A DNA stretch of 32,456 nucleotides from Alterirhizorhabdus solaris. GTDB lineage: Bacteria; Pseudomonadota; Alphaproteobacteria; Sphingomonadales; Sphingomonadaceae. Below the pieces are notes generated by a model. It was not told the origin of the DNA and did no database searches. It was given only the letters and a program-made list of their open reading frames with translations. The stretch spans positions 1 to 32,456 of the forward strand of contig NZ_VNIM01000043.1 in the NCBI RefSeq assembly GCF_007785815.1. Direction: 5' to 3'. Positions 16,786-24,653 of this stretch are shown piece after piece; position 1 is the stretch's first letter; each line of letters begins with the position of its first letter. A program made the translations under genes and the position numbers.

Positions 16786-17360
16786 CGCATCCTTCGTGGG
16801 CGGGACCGCGCGAGATCGCGCCGCGTATCGATGTCGGCTGGCTGGCGAGCGTTGTCGGTCAGCCAGCGGGTGCGACCCGCGATCAACCCGGCCAGTCCAC
16901 GATCGCCGCGCAGCCTCGCCACCGTCGCGCGGTCCGGTCGCCGAAGCAGGACGGGGTGGCCCGGGCCGTCGCGCCCGCGCGGACGAACGGCGTCGTCGCC
17001 GGGGCGCAGCGAGCGGGCGAGGCGGCGGGGGAGCGCGGCCGGGATGGCGGGCATGTCGCCGAGGAAGACGAAGATCTCGCGCTCTATCGGCCACAGTGCC
17101 GCCAGCCCCGCTCTCAGGCTGGCCGAAACCCCCAAGGGATGATCGTGCGCGAACACGACGCTGGTGCGCGGCCCGCGGGCGATACGGGCGATGCGGGCGC
17201 GATCATGCCCCGCCACCACGATGATCCGTGCCGCGGGCGCGGCGCGGGCCGCCGCCAGCGCACGCGACAGGATCGGCCGGCCGCCGGCGTGGGCAAGCAG
17301 CTTGTTGCCGCCGACGAAACGCCGGGAACGGCCTGCGGCAAGAACGAGGACGACGCGCAT
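16782..17360 (-). CDS. MobA-like NTP transferase family protein
   Basis: The 192-residue protein opens with the nucleotidyltransferase signature LVLAAGRSRRF (5-15) with Lys20 in GGNKLL, then AGGRPILSRALAAA and the metal-binding GDMP at 101-104 (FVFLGDMPAIP). This is the MobA/MocA-like fold, in which members transfer CMP or GMP to molybdopterin, or act on other sugar or cofactor substrates. No molybdenum genes are nearby, so the substrate is open. The ATG at 17360 has only a weak Shine-Dalgarno. The AT-rich stretch upstream (about 17370-17405) also contains the csbD terminator tail and may hold its promoter. Confidence 0.83.
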   Translation of the reverse strand: MRVVLVLAAGRSRRFVGGNKLLAHAGGRPILSRALAAARAAPAARIIVVAGHDRARIARIARGPRTSVVFAHDHPLGVSASLRAGLAALWPIEREIFVFLGDMPAIPAALPRRLARSLRPGDDAVRPRGRDGPGHPVLLRRPDRATVARLRGDRGLAGLIAGRTRWLTDNARQPADIDTRRDLARSRPRRMR

Positions 17361-17395
17361 TCGCCGGCAATAACATATTGGAATGAGACAAGAAT

Positions 17396-17438
17396 ATAAA
17401 AATAAAGGCGCCGTCACGGTTGTCCGTGACGACGCCTT
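17396..17438 (-). terminator. Intrinsic terminator of csbD
   Basis: Read on the minus strand, a 15-bp stem (17438-17424 with 17419-17405, one non-Watson-Crick pair) with a four-base loop is followed directly by a T-rich run (TTTATTTTTATATT). This is a textbook Rho-independent terminator 22 bases after the csbD stop. It shields the downstream mobA-like gene from the stress transcript. Confidence 0.87.
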
Positions 17439-17459
17439 CGCGACCCTCGGGTGAGGAAC

Positions 17460-17639
17460 TCAGATCTTGTTGATGGCGCCCTTGACATCACCCTTGGCAC
17501 CCTGCAGGTCGCCCTTGGCTTCCTGCGCATCGCCTTCGGCCTTCAGCTCTGGCTTGTCGAGTGCATCGCCGAGGGCGCGCTTGGCCTTGCCGATGGCTTC
17601 GTTGGCTGCACCGGCTGCCTTGTCCGCGAATTCGCCCAT
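17460..17639 (-). CDS. CsbD family stress protein
   Basis: The 59-residue acidic and lysine-rich protein is a typical CsbD family member: MGEFADKAAGAANEAIGKAK, repeated Lys/Glu/Ala/Gly segments (KAEGDAQEAKGDLQGAKGD) and no hydrophobic core, so probably disordered or a helical hydrophilin. CsbD proteins are induced by general stress, but their biochemical action is not settled. ATG 17639 is preceded by a perfect AAGGAG. A match to the alphaproteobacterial stress promoter lies 65-90 bases upstream, and an intrinsic terminator follows, so this is a single-gene transcript. Confidence 0.9.
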   Translation of the reverse strand: MGEFADKAAGAANEAIGKAKRALGDALDKPELKAEGDAQEAKGDLQGAKGDVKGAINKI

Positions 17640-17703
17640 GTCGATCTCCTTGAGTGGGTGCCGGCGGCGGGGGGACACCGCCGGCGGGGGGAACAGGATC
17701 TAG

Positions 17704-17728
17704 AACCGGCGGCCCGGTCGGGAGTTCC
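17704..17728 (-). promoter_or_regulatory. Probable sigma-EcfG (general stress) promoter of csbD
   Basis: On the minus strand GGAAC (17728-17724) is followed by 17 bases and GTT (17706-17704). The alphaproteobacterial general-stress sigma factor EcfG recognises GGAAC-N16/17-(C)GTT. The element is correctly oriented 65 bases ahead of the csbD start codon, and CsbD is a stress protein. The match was found by eye; the C before GTT is G here. Confidence 0.65.
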
Positions 17729-17818
17729 GATGCTCGCCGGGTTACTTTTTGTTCACGCCCCGGCCGGGGTATCGAAAAGCGGGTCGCCCGCGCGCGCCCG
17801 AAGGGTTACTGCGGTGGC

Positions 17819-18112
17819 ATGATACAGGAACTCGTCGAAATCCACGTCATCCCCGGCCACGAGGAGGCGTTCGTCGCCGCCGTCGCGGAGGCCAAACCAT
17901 TGTTCCTCGCGGCCAAAGGCTGCCACGGCCTCTCGCTTCATCGCTCGGTCGAGGTGCAGGACCTGTACCGCCTGCTGGTGCAATGGGAGACGGTGGACGA
18001 CCATATGGTCGGCTTCCGCAACTCGGACGGCTTCGCCGAGTGGCGGCGGCTGGCCGGGCCGCATTTCGCCCGGCCGCCGCATGTCGAGCATCTCGAGGCG
18101 GTGATCGCCTAG
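17819..18112 (+). CDS. Antibiotic biosynthesis monooxygenase (ABM)-fold protein
   Basis: The 97-residue protein has the ferredoxin-like ABM fold pattern: [20 protein letters not shown], a Leu-Ser-Leu-His strand ([12 protein letters not shown]), [19 protein letters not shown], and [12 protein letters not shown]. Members range from monooxygenases to simple quinone or heme-binding proteins; the substrate cannot be told here. ATG 17819 starts it; the Shine-Dalgarno is weak (GCGGTGG). Its TAG stop shares CTAG with the stop of the convergent thiSG gene. Confidence 0.78.
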   Translation: MIQELVEIHVIPGHEEAFVAAVAEAKPLFLAAKGCHGLSLHRSVEVQDLYRLLVQWETVDDHMVGFRNSDGFAEWRRLAGPHFARPPHVEHLEAVIA

Positions 18113-19140
18113 ATCAGCCCGGCCAGCGGGCTGGATGGATCGGCATACATCCGCCGCCCCATCCGCCCCGCGCGATAGGCGAGCCGGCCGGCGGCCACCG
18201 CCGCCTTCATCGCCGCCGCCATCAGCAACGGATCGCGCGCCTCGGCGATGGCGGTGTTCATCAGCACGCCGTCACAACCCAGCTCCATCGCCACCGCCGC
18301 ATCGGAGGCGGTGCCGACGCCGGCATCGACCAGCACCGGCACCCTGGCACCCTCCACGATCAGGCGGATCATCACCGGGTTCTGCAGCCCCAGCCCCGAG
18401 CCGATCGGTGCGCCCAGCGGCATGATCGCGACCGCGCCGGCATCCTCCAGCCGGCGCGTGGCGATCGGGTCGTCGGCGCAATAGACCATCGGCTCGAAGC
18501 CCTCTTTCGCAAGGATCTCGGTGGCGCGTAGCGTTTCCAGCATATCAGGGTAGAGCGTCTTGGCCTCGCCCAGCACCTCCAGCTTCACCAGTGTCCAGCC
18601 GCCGGCCTCGCGCGCCAGCCGCAGCGTGCGGATCGCCTCGTCGCCGGTGAAGCAGCCGGCCGTGTTGGGCAGATAGGTGATCTTCTTCGGGTCGATGAAG
18701 TCGGTCAGCATCGGCGCCTTGGGGTCGGCGATGTTGACCCGCCGCACCGCGACGGTGACGATCTCCGCCCCCGAGGCCGCGACGGCCGCGGCATTCTGCG
18801 CGAAATCCTTGTACTTGCCCGTGCCCACGATCAGCCGCGAGCGGAAGGTGCGGCCGGCCACCGTCCAGCTGTCGTCGTCCACCTTGGCCGCATGGTCGCC
18901 ACCGCCCCCCGCGACCGGATGGTCGCCACCGCCGACGAAGTGGACGATCTCCAGCTCGTCGCCGTCCTCCACCTTCACGGTTGCCAGCGTGGAGCGCGGT
19001 ACCACCTCCAGATTGCGTTCCACCGCCACCTTGGTAGGTTCCAGCCCCAGTTCGGCGGCGAGTTCGGCCAGCGTGATGCCCCCGGCCACGCGGCGATGCT
19101 CGCCGTTCACGTGGATGCTGATGGTGCCGTCGGTCGTCAT
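18109..19140 (-). CDS. thiG: ThiS-ThiG fusion: sulfur carrier protein plus thiazole synthase
   Basis: Residues 1-71 are a ThiS-like ubiquitin fold ([34 protein letters not shown]), and residues about 92-343 are thiazole synthase ThiG ([18 protein letters not shown], the Schiff-base lysine K186 in [27 protein letters not shown]). ThiG builds the thiazole phosphate of thiamine from deoxyxylulose phosphate, dehydroglycine and sulfur carried as a thiocarboxylate on ThiS. Here the Gly-Gly end of ThiS (70-71) is internal, joined by a Gly/Asp/His-rich linker with no stop. A GTG at V87 (18882-18880) could start a separate ThiG, but without a clear Shine-Dalgarno. GGAGA precedes ATG 19140. No TPP riboswitch was recognised upstream. 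Confidence 0.93.
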   Translation of the reverse strand: MTTDGTISIHVNGEHRRVAGGITLAELAAELGLEPTKVAVERNLEVVPRSTLATVKVEDGDELEIVHFVGGGDHPVAGGGGDHAAKVDDDSWTVAGRTFRSRLIVGTGKYKDFAQNAAAVAASGAEIVTVAVRRVNIADPKAPMLTDFIDPKKITYLPNTAGCFTGDEAIRTLRLAREAGGWTLVKLEVLGEAKTLYPDMLETLRATEILAKEGFEPMVYCADDPIATRRLEDAGAVAIMPLGAPIGSGLGLQNPVMIRLIVEGARVPVLVDAGVGTASDAAVAMELGCDGVLMNTAIAEARDPLLMAAAMKAAVAAGRLAYRAGRMGRRMYADPSSPLAGLI

Positions 19141-19287
19141 GCCTGTCTCCAATCGCGTGGCGCCCCATTTAGGTGGCCGCACCCGCCCGGCCAACCGATT
19201 TGCGGGGGGCGGATTTGCGTGGACGCGCCACTTCGCCTAATCCGCCCGCTTTCCACAACATCCGACCCCACAACGGAGTGAACGGCG

Positions 19288-19722
19288 ATGGCCGATACCG
19301 TCTTCGTGCTGAACGGCCCGAACCTGAACATGCTGGGCCTGCGCGAGCCGGAGATCTACGGCCACGACACGCTGGACGACATCGCCGACGAACTGCACGA
19401 TCAGGCGCTGGCGCTGGGCCTGTCGATCGACATGCGCCAGTCCAATCACGAGGGCCATCTGATCGACTGGCTGCACGAGGCGAACGCACTGCCCGCGCGC
19501 GCCGTGTTGCTGAACGCCGGCGGCCTCACCCACACCTCCGTCTCGCTGCACGACGCGATCAAGAGCATCACCGTGCCGGTGATCGAGGTGCACCTGTCCA
19601 ATCCGCACCGGCGGGAGGATTTTCGCCATCGCAGCTACATCGGCATGGCCGCGCACGGAACGATCGCGGGGTTCGGGAAATTGTCGTACGCGCTCGCGCT
19701 GGACGCGGCGGCACGGCTCTGA
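19288..19722 (+). CDS. aroQ: Type II 3-dehydroquinate dehydratase AroQ
   Basis: AroQ dehydrates 3-dehydroquinate to 3-dehydroshikimate, the third step of the shikimate pathway. The 144-residue protein has every type II hallmark: VLNGPNLNMLGLREPEIYG with catalytic Tyr24, the NHEGHLIDWLHEA segment, LNAGGLTHTSVSLHDA, and His102 in EVHLSNPHRREDFRHRSY. GGAGTG lies upstream of ATG 19288. It is followed by accB and accC, a common alphaproteobacterial order. The 147-bp gap to thiSG must contain both divergent promoters, which I could not assign. Confidence 0.96.
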   Translation: MADTVFVLNGPNLNMLGLREPEIYGHDTLDDIADELHDQALALGLSIDMRQSNHEGHLIDWLHEANALPARAVLLNAGGLTHTSVSLHDAIKSITVPVIEVHLSNPHRREDFRHRSYIGMAAHGTIAGFGKLSYALALDAAARL

Positions 19723-19755
19723 CAACTAGCGCCACTACTTCAGGGAGGGTCAGCC

Positions 19756-20241
19756 ATGACCGACACTAACAACGGCGCGATGCAGGTCGATCCCGCGCTC
19801 GTCCGCCAGCTTGCCGAACTGCTCGACGAAACCAACCTCACCGAGATCGAGGTGGAGGATGGCGACCGCCGCATCCGCGTGGCACGCAAGGCCGCTGCCG
19901 TGCAGGCGCCCGCCGCGACGCAGTACGCCCTCGCACCCGCCGCCCCTGCTCCGGTGATCGCGCCGACCCCGGCGGCGGCCCCGCCCGAGGTGGACGCCGC
20001 GGACCATCCCGGCACGGTGAAATCGCCGATGGTCGGCACGGTGTATCTGGCCGCCGAGCCGGGCGCCAAGCCGTTCTCGGCCATCGGCACGCAGGTGGCG
20101 GCCGGCGATACGCTGCTGATCGTGGAAGCGATGAAGGTGATGAACCCGATCCTCTCGCCCCGCGCCGGCACGGTGAAGGCGGTGCTGGTGGAGAACGGCC
20201 AGCCGGTCGAGTTCGACCAGCCGCTCGCGATCGTCGAGTAG
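19756..20241 (+). CDS. accB: Biotin carboxyl carrier protein of acetyl-CoA carboxylase, AccB
   Basis: AccB carries biotin between the carboxylase AccC and the carboxyltransferase in the first step of fatty acid synthesis. The 161-residue protein has an N-terminal helical part ([20 protein letters not shown]), an Ala/Pro-rich hinge (about 47-83), and the biotinyl domain with K127 in EAMKVMN. GGGAGGG lies upstream of the ATG. The downstream accC starts five bases after its stop, so they form an operon. Confidence 0.97.
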   Translation: MTDTNNGAMQVDPALVRQLAELLDETNLTEIEVEDGDRRIRVARKAAAVQAPAATQYALAPAAPAPVIAPTPAAAPPEVDAADHPGTVKSPMVGTVYLAAEPGAKPFSAIGTQVAAGDTLLIVEAMKVMNPILSPRAGTVKAVLVENGQPVEFDQPLAIVE

Positions 20242-20245
20242 GCAG

Positions 20246-21640
20246 GTGTCGTCCGACATCCGGCCCATCCGCAAGGTTTTGATCGCCAACCGGGGCGAGA
20301 TCGCGCTGCGCATCCATCGCGCCTGTCACGAGATGGGCATCGAGACGGTCGCGGTCCATTCCACCGCCGACAGCGAGGCGATGCATGTGCGCCTCGCCGA
20401 TCAGGCGGTATGCATCGGCCCACCGCCGGCGGCCGACAGCTATCTGAACATCCCGAACATCATTGCCGCCGCCGAGATCTCGGGCGCGGACGCGATCCAT
20501 CCGGGCTACGGCTTCCTCAGCGAGAACGCGCGCTTCGCCGAGATCGTGGAGAGCCACAACCTCATCTGGATCGGCCCGAAGCCCGAGCATATCCGCACGA
20601 TGGGCGACAAGATCGAGGCCAAGCTCACCGCCGGTCGGCTGGGCCTGCCGCTGGTGCCGGGGTCGGACGGCGCGCTGACCGATCTGGCCGAGGCCAAGGC
20701 GCTGGCGGCGCGGATCGGCTACCCGGTGCTCATCAAGGCGGCGTCAGGCGGCGGCGGGCGCGGCATGAAGGTGGTGCCGGAGGAGAGCCAGCTCGAAACG
20801 CTGATGGCGCAGGCCGGCAGCGAGGCGAAGTCCGCGTTCGGCGACGCGACCGTCTATATGGAGAAATATCTCGGTGACCCGCGCCACATCGAGTTCCAGG
20901 TGTTCGGCGACGGCAAGGGCAACGCGATCCATCTCGGCGAGCGCGACTGCTCGCTCCAGCGCCGTCACCAGAAAGTGCTGGAAGAGGCCCCCTCCCCGGT
21001 CATCTCGGCGGAACAGCGGATGCGCATGGGTGGCGTGGTGGCGAAGGCGATGGCCGACATGGGCTATCGCGGCGCCGGTACGATCGAGTTCCTCTACGAG
21101 AATGGCGAATTCTACTTCATCGAGATGAACACCCGCCTGCAGGTGGAGCATCCGGTGACCGAGGCGATCACCGGCCTTGATCTGGTGCGCGAGCAGATCC
21201 GTATCGCGGAGGGAAAACCGCTGACGCTGCGGCAGGAGGATGTCGAGTTTCGCGGCCACGCGATCGAGTGCCGCATCAACGCCGAGGATCCGCGCACCTT
21301 CGCCCCCTCACCGGGGCTGGTGAAGGGCTTCCACGCGCCAGGCGGAATGCACGTGCGGGTGGATAGCGGGTTGTACGCCGGCTACCGCGTGCCGCCTTAT
21401 TACGACAGCATGATCGCCAAGCTGATCGTGTACGGCACCACCCGCGCGGGCGCGTTGCGCCGGCTGCGGCGGGCGCTTGAGGAGTTCGTGATCGAGGGGG
21501 TCAAGACCACGATCCCGCTGCATCAGGCGCTGCTCGACGACCCGGAATTCCAGTCCGGCGACTATACGATCAAGTGGCTGGAGGAATGGCTTGCCAAGCA
21601 GGACGCGGCGGACAAGGCCGCGGCGGAGACGGCGGCGTGA
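20246..21640 (+). CDS. accC: Biotin carboxylase AccC
   Basis: AccC is an ATP-grasp enzyme that carboxylates the biotin of AccB with bicarbonate. The 464-residue length is normal. Motifs include [20 protein letters not shown] at the N-terminus, the glycine-rich ATP loop [10 protein letters not shown] (168-177), HHEFQ-type segment [13 protein letters not shown], and [10 protein letters not shown] (293-302). The start is GTG 20246, five bases from the accB stop. Its TGA overlaps the GTG of the arsC-like gene (GTGA), so translation is coupled across the pair. The C-terminus ends in an Ala-rich tail. Confidence 0.97.
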   Translation: MSSDIRPIRKVLIANRGEIALRIHRACHEMGIETVAVHSTADSEAMHVRLADQAVCIGPPPAADSYLNIPNIIAAAEISGADAIHPGYGFLSENARFAEIVESHNLIWIGPKPEHIRTMGDKIEAKLTAGRLGLPLVPGSDGALTDLAEAKALAARIGYPVLIKAASGGGGRGMKVVPEESQLETLMAQAGSEAKSAFGDATVYMEKYLGDPRHIEFQVFGDGKGNAIHLGERDCSLQRRHQKVLEEAPSPVISAEQRMRMGGVVAKAMADMGYRGAGTIEFLYENGEFYFIEMNTRLQVEHPVTEAITGLDLVREQIRIAEGKPLTLRQEDVEFRGHAIECRINAEDPRTFAPSPGLVKGFHAPGGMHVRVDSGLYAGYRVPPYYDSMIAKLIVYGTTRAGALRRLRRALEEFVIEGVKTTIPLHQALLDDPEFQSGDYTIKWLEEWLAKQDAADKAAAETAA

Positions 21641-21978
21641 AGGCGACGATCTGGCACAACCCCAAATGCGGCACCTCTCGCAAGACGCTGGCGCTGCTGG
21701 AGGAGGCCGGCGCCGACGTAACGGTCGTGGAGTATCTGAAGACCCCGCCCGCCGCCGCGGCCCTCGCCGATCTCTACGCCCGCGCCAGCCTCACCCCGCG
21801 GGAGGGGCTGCGGGTGAGGGAACCGGCAGCCCGGCTGCTGATCGATACCGGGGCGAGCGATACCGACATCCTCGCCGCGATGGTGGCGGACCCGATCCTG
21901 ATCGAGCGCCCGCTGGTGGAAACCGAACGCGGCGTGCGCCTGTGCCGCCCGCAGGAGCGGGTGAGCGAGATTCTGTGA
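21637..21978 (+). CDS. arsC: ArsC family reductase (arsenate reductase-like)
   Basis: The 113-residue protein is of the thioredoxin-fold ArsC/Spx/YffB family. Catalytic Cys11 lies in [12 protein letters not shown], and the arginines of plasmid-type ArsC are retained in REGLRVREP and [21 protein letters not shown]. This suggests a glutaredoxin-linked arsenate reductase, although no ars operon (efflux pump or ArsR) is present, and many such chromosomal genes are of untested activity. The GTG start overlaps the accC stop. Confidence 0.9.
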   Translation: MKATIWHNPKCGTSRKTLALLEEAGADVTVVEYLKTPPAAAALADLYARASLTPREGLRVREPAARLLIDTGASDTDILAAMVADPILIERPLVETERGVRLCRPQERVSEIL

Positions 21979-22034
21979 GCCGGGCCGGGATCGTGCGTTG
22001 ATTTGCCACACGCCGGCCGTAGATTGAGGCCGCG

Positions 22035-22757
22035 ATGTCGATGCTGGATCCCGATCTGCTGCTGCGCGCCTATTCGGTAGGCGTGTTTCCGATGGCGGAC
22101 GGCCGGGCCGCTCCCGAGATCTTCTGGGTAGAGCCTAAAAAGCGCGGCGTGCTCCCGCTCGACGGGTTCCGCCTGTCGCGCTCGCTCGCCAAGACGATCC
22201 GCTCGGAACGCTTCACCGTGACGGCTGACCGGGATTTCGCCGGCGTGGTCGCCCACTGCGCCGAGGCCACCGCCGATCGGCCCGATACGTGGATCAACGG
22301 CCAGATCGAGGCGGCCTATGCGGACCTTCACCGGCGCGGCCATGCCCACTCGATCGAATGCTGGCAGCACGGCGAGCTGGTCGGCGGGCTATACGGGGTG
22401 AAGCTGGGCGCGGCCTTCTTCGGCGAGAGCATGTTCAGCCGCACGCGCGATGCCTCCAAGGTGGCGCTGGCGTGGCTGGTGGCGCGGTTGAAGGCGGGCG
22501 GTTTCCGCCTGCTCGACTGCCAGTTCATCACCGAACACCTCGCCTCGCTGGGCGCGGTGGAGATCGGCCGGCAGGATTATGTCGCGTTGCTCGATTCGGC
22601 GCTGGGGGTGGGGCCTTCCTCGGCTGCCGAAGGCGGCGTCGGCCCCGCCGACTTCTTCGCGCTCGATCGCCTTGCCGCGCCAGGCGACACGGCCGAAACC
22701 GTATCCGGCCCCATATCGGGATGGCGCATCACGCAGCTCTTGGGCCAGACGTCGTAA
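22035..22757 (+). CDS. aat: Leucyl/phenylalanyl-tRNA--protein transferase Aat
   Basis: Aat adds Leu or Phe to N-terminal Arg or Lys of proteins, marking them for ClpS/ClpAP degradation. Of 240 residues, the GNAT-like core is clear: LLLRAYSVGVFPMADGRA, FWVEPKKRGVLPLDGFRLSR, TWINGQIEAAYADLHRRGHA, GELVGGLYGVKLGAAFFGES and LLDCQFITEHLASLGAVEI. The final 60 residues (ADFFALDRL, SGPISGWRITQLLGQTS) are an extension that I associate with sphingomonad Aat proteins. That end overlaps the 3' end of the DUF2155 gene on the other strand by 181 bp. Confidence 0.95.
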   Translation: MSMLDPDLLLRAYSVGVFPMADGRAAPEIFWVEPKKRGVLPLDGFRLSRSLAKTIRSERFTVTADRDFAGVVAHCAEATADRPDTWINGQIEAAYADLHRRGHAHSIECWQHGELVGGLYGVKLGAAFFGESMFSRTRDASKVALAWLVARLKAGGFRLLDCQFITEHLASLGAVEIGRQDYVALLDSALGVGPSSAAEGGVGPADFFALDRLAAPGDTAETVSGPISGWRITQLLGQTS

Positions 22758-23233
22758 AGCGGATTCTCGACGACGTTCAGGCCGGGCGACTCCTTGTAGA
22801 GCCAGCCCGAGAAGATCCGCCGCCACCTGTCATCCCGCCCGCGCACGTCCGTCTGTACGAAGGCGCCGGTCAGTTGCTCGGTCTCGTAGGGGGCGGTCGT
22901 CTCGCAGGCGCGCAGCCGCACGATCACGTCGCCGACCCGCACCGACTGGCCCGGCCGCAGGATGATGTTGCGCGCGACGCCGTTGCGCTTGTTGAGCAGG
23001 CCGAGCGTCGCGATGCGCTGGTTCATCGGCGTGGTGTCACGCGTCGGTGCCGGCTCGGTCGGGGTGTCGGCGCGGCGCGGCGCGGTGCGCGTGGCGGCGG
23101 CTTCCGGGCCGGGGGCGGCGGCCTCGGCGGTAAGCGCCTCCCCTTCGGGGACCGCCTGCAATGCCTGCGCCGCCTGCCAGCCGCCGACGCCCAGCAACGC
23201 CGCCAGCGCCACCGCCGCCAGCGCGCGGTTCAT
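22577..23233 (-). CDS. DUF2155 domain protein
   Basis: The 218-residue protein has an N-terminal hydrophobic segment (LAAVALAALLGVGGW), a Pro/Ala/Thr-rich linker, and the DUF2155 core (GVARNIILRPGQSVRVGDVI, LRACETTAPYETEQL, FSGWLYKESPGLNVVENPLY, DVWPKSC). The core contains two conserved cysteines, suggesting a disulfide in an exported domain. After the core, about 48 residues of low-complexity tail are read antisense to aat. The ATG overlaps the stop of the MlaD-like gene (ATGA). DUF2155 has no settled function; it is commonly grouped with aat, accBC and NDUFA12. Confidence 0.88.
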   Translation of the reverse strand: MNRALAAVALAALLGVGGWQAAQALQAVPEGEALTAEAAAPGPEAAATRTAPRRADTPTEPAPTRDTTPMNQRIATLGLLNKRNGVARNIILRPGQSVRVGDVIVRLRACETTAPYETEQLTGAFVQTDVRGRDDRWRRIFSGWLYKESPGLNVVENPLYDVWPKSCVMRHPDMGPDTVSAVSPGAARRSSAKKSAGPTPPSAAEEGPTPSAESSNAT

Positions 23234-23709
23234 TTCGGCGTGGCCGGGGTGTCGCTGCCGCTCTTGTTGATGAACTGGCCGATCATGCCCATCAGGTCGA
23301 TCGACCCCTGCGTATCGACGATCGTGTCGCCGGACTTGAGCGGGGCGGGATCGCCGCCGGGCGCCAAGGCGATGAAGGTGCTGCCGAGCAGCCCCTCGGA
23401 CGTGATCGCCGCGCTGCTGTCCTTCGGCATCTTCAGCGTGGGGTCCAGCGCCAGCGTGACATCGACCTGAAAGCTCTGCGGATCGAGCTTCTGTTCCGCC
23501 ACGGTGCCCACCTTCAGTCCGGCCACGCGCACATCGGTGCCGACGGCGACGCCGGATGCGTTGGGGAACAGCGCGGTCACGCGGATGGCATCGGCCGGGC
23601 CGCCGCCGCCGGTGCGATCCCACGCGAACCAGGCGAACCACGCCGCCAGCAGCACCACGAGCAGGCCGACCAGCGCCTCGACGACGTTTTCGCGAAACAG
23701 GTTCTTCAC
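23230..23709 (-). CDS. MlaD-family (MCE domain) membrane-anchored protein
   Basis: MlaD-like proteins are inner-membrane-anchored MCE proteins that shuttle phospholipids between envelope membranes with an ABC transporter. The 159-residue protein has an N-terminal membrane helix (about 10-31) and one MCE domain (IRVTALFPNASGVAVGTDVR, VAGLKVGTVAEQKLDPQSF, ITSEGLLGSTFIALAPGG). The start is GTG 23709, overlapping the NDUFA12-like stop (GTGA); an ATG at 23727 is an alternative. The partner genes mlaE/F are not in the window, so it may act with a transporter encoded elsewhere. Confidence 0.9.
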   Translation of the reverse strand: MKNLFRENVVEALVGLLVVLLAAWFAWFAWDRTGGGGPADAIRVTALFPNASGVAVGTDVRVAGLKVGTVAEQKLDPQSFQVDVTLALDPTLKMPKDSSAAITSEGLLGSTFIALAPGGDPAPLKSGDTIVDTQGSIDLMGMIGQFINKSGSDTPATPK

Positions 23710-24104
23710 AGCGCGTCCGGGCTCCATGCCTCGTAATCGCCGGTGGCGGCGGCGCGGCGCCCGCCCTTCTCCAGCGCGCCGGCCGGGCGATAGGCCGTGG
23801 CCGTGCCCGTCTGGTTGGGCAGCGCGGGCTTCTCCCACACGCGCGCGGGCGGCAGCGACTGGTCGGGCAGCGCATCGACGGTGTTGTGCAGCCAGCCGTG
23901 CCACTCGGGCGGCACGCGGCTGGCGTCGTTGGCGCCGTTGTACATCACCCAGCGTCGACGGAAGCCGTTCTCCTCCTTCTTCGCCTCGAAGTAGAGGTTG
24001 CCGGCCGCATCGCGACCGACCTCGCGGCCGTTGCGGCGGCTGAACAGGCTGGTGCCGATGGTCGCGCCATCCCACCAGGTAAAGATGTTTTTCAGAAGGC
24101 CCAT
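23706..24104 (-). CDS. NADH:ubiquinone oxidoreductase subunit NDUFA12 family protein
   Basis: This is the bacterial relative of mitochondrial complex I accessory subunit NDUFA12 (B17.2), found in alphaproteobacteria but not in the 14-subunit core nuo operon. The 132-residue protein has the family's short motifs: FTWWDGATIGTSLFSRRNGR, EVGRDAAGNLYFEAKK, RRRWVMYNGANDASRVPPEW and HGWLHNTVDALP. It is the first gene of a tight trio with the MlaD-like and DUF2155 genes. The Shine-Dalgarno before ATG 24104 is weak. Confidence 0.95.
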   Translation of the reverse strand: MGLLKNIFTWWDGATIGTSLFSRRNGREVGRDAAGNLYFEAKKEENGFRRRWVMYNGANDASRVPPEWHGWLHNTVDALPDQSLPPARVWEKPALPNQTGTATAYRPAGALEKGGRRAAATGDYEAWSPDAL

Positions 24105-24158
24105 GCTTGGCCGCTTAGCCGGGATGGCGGGGTTTGCGCAACCGTGCAGGCGCGCCGT

Positions 24159-24653
24159 TCAGCCCGGCCAGCGCACGATATCGCCCGCCGCGATGCCGAG
24201 TTCGGCGGCGCGGCCTCCGGCGATCTCCAGCACGGCGGCCACGGGTTCGCCCGACTCGATCAGATCGAGCGAGTACGGCTTCGCGTCGGCGGCGATGCGG
24301 GCGATGCGACCATCGGCGCGGATGAAGATCAGATCGAGCGGGATGACGGTGTTGCGCATCCAGAACGAGGCCGGACGCGGCGGCGAGAACGGAAAGATCA
24401 TGCCGCCATCGGGATCGAGCCGTTCACGGAACATCAGCCCATGCTCCTGCTCGCCCGGGGTGCGCGCGACCTCGATGGTGAAGCGCCGCTCGCCCTTGGC
24501 CGTGCGAATGAAGAGCGGCACGCGTGCGGCGATCGGCGCGGCGGCGGGCGAGGCCGGGCCGGGTGGCGGCGACGCAACGGTGCGCGCGGGCGCGTTGCAA
24601 CCGGCCAGCAGCGCCAGCGCGACGACGGCCGGAAAACGAACGCGACTGCTCAC
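24159..24653 (-). CDS. DUF192 family lipoprotein
   Basis: The 164-residue precursor has a lipobox ending at Cys19 ([10 protein letters not shown]), a Pro/Ala linker, and the DUF192 domain: [47 protein letters not shown] and [17 protein letters not shown]192 proteins are small beta-rich exported proteins of unknown function. The start is GTG 24653, overlapping the stop of the cold-shock gene (GTGA), so the two are coupled. Confidence 0.9.
   Translation of the reverse strand: MSSRVRFPAVVALALLAGCNAPARTVASPPPGPASPAAAPIAARVPLFIRTAKGERRFTIEVARTPGEQEHGLMFRERLDPDGGMIFPFSPPRPASFWMRNTVIPLDLIFIRADGRIARIAADAKPYSLDLIESGEPVAAVLEIAGGRAAELGIAAGDIVRWPG

Noticed and set aside
19141-19287. TPP riboswitch upstream of thiSG
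   Set aside because: None of the usual TPP riboswitch core segments was recognised on the minus strand in this short gap.
21998-22025. TTGATT-N16-TAGATT ahead of aat, resembling a sigma-70 promoter
   Set aside because: Its predicted start would fall within a few bases of the aat ATG, after the Shine-Dalgarno, so it would give an almost leaderless message. Possible but not supported.
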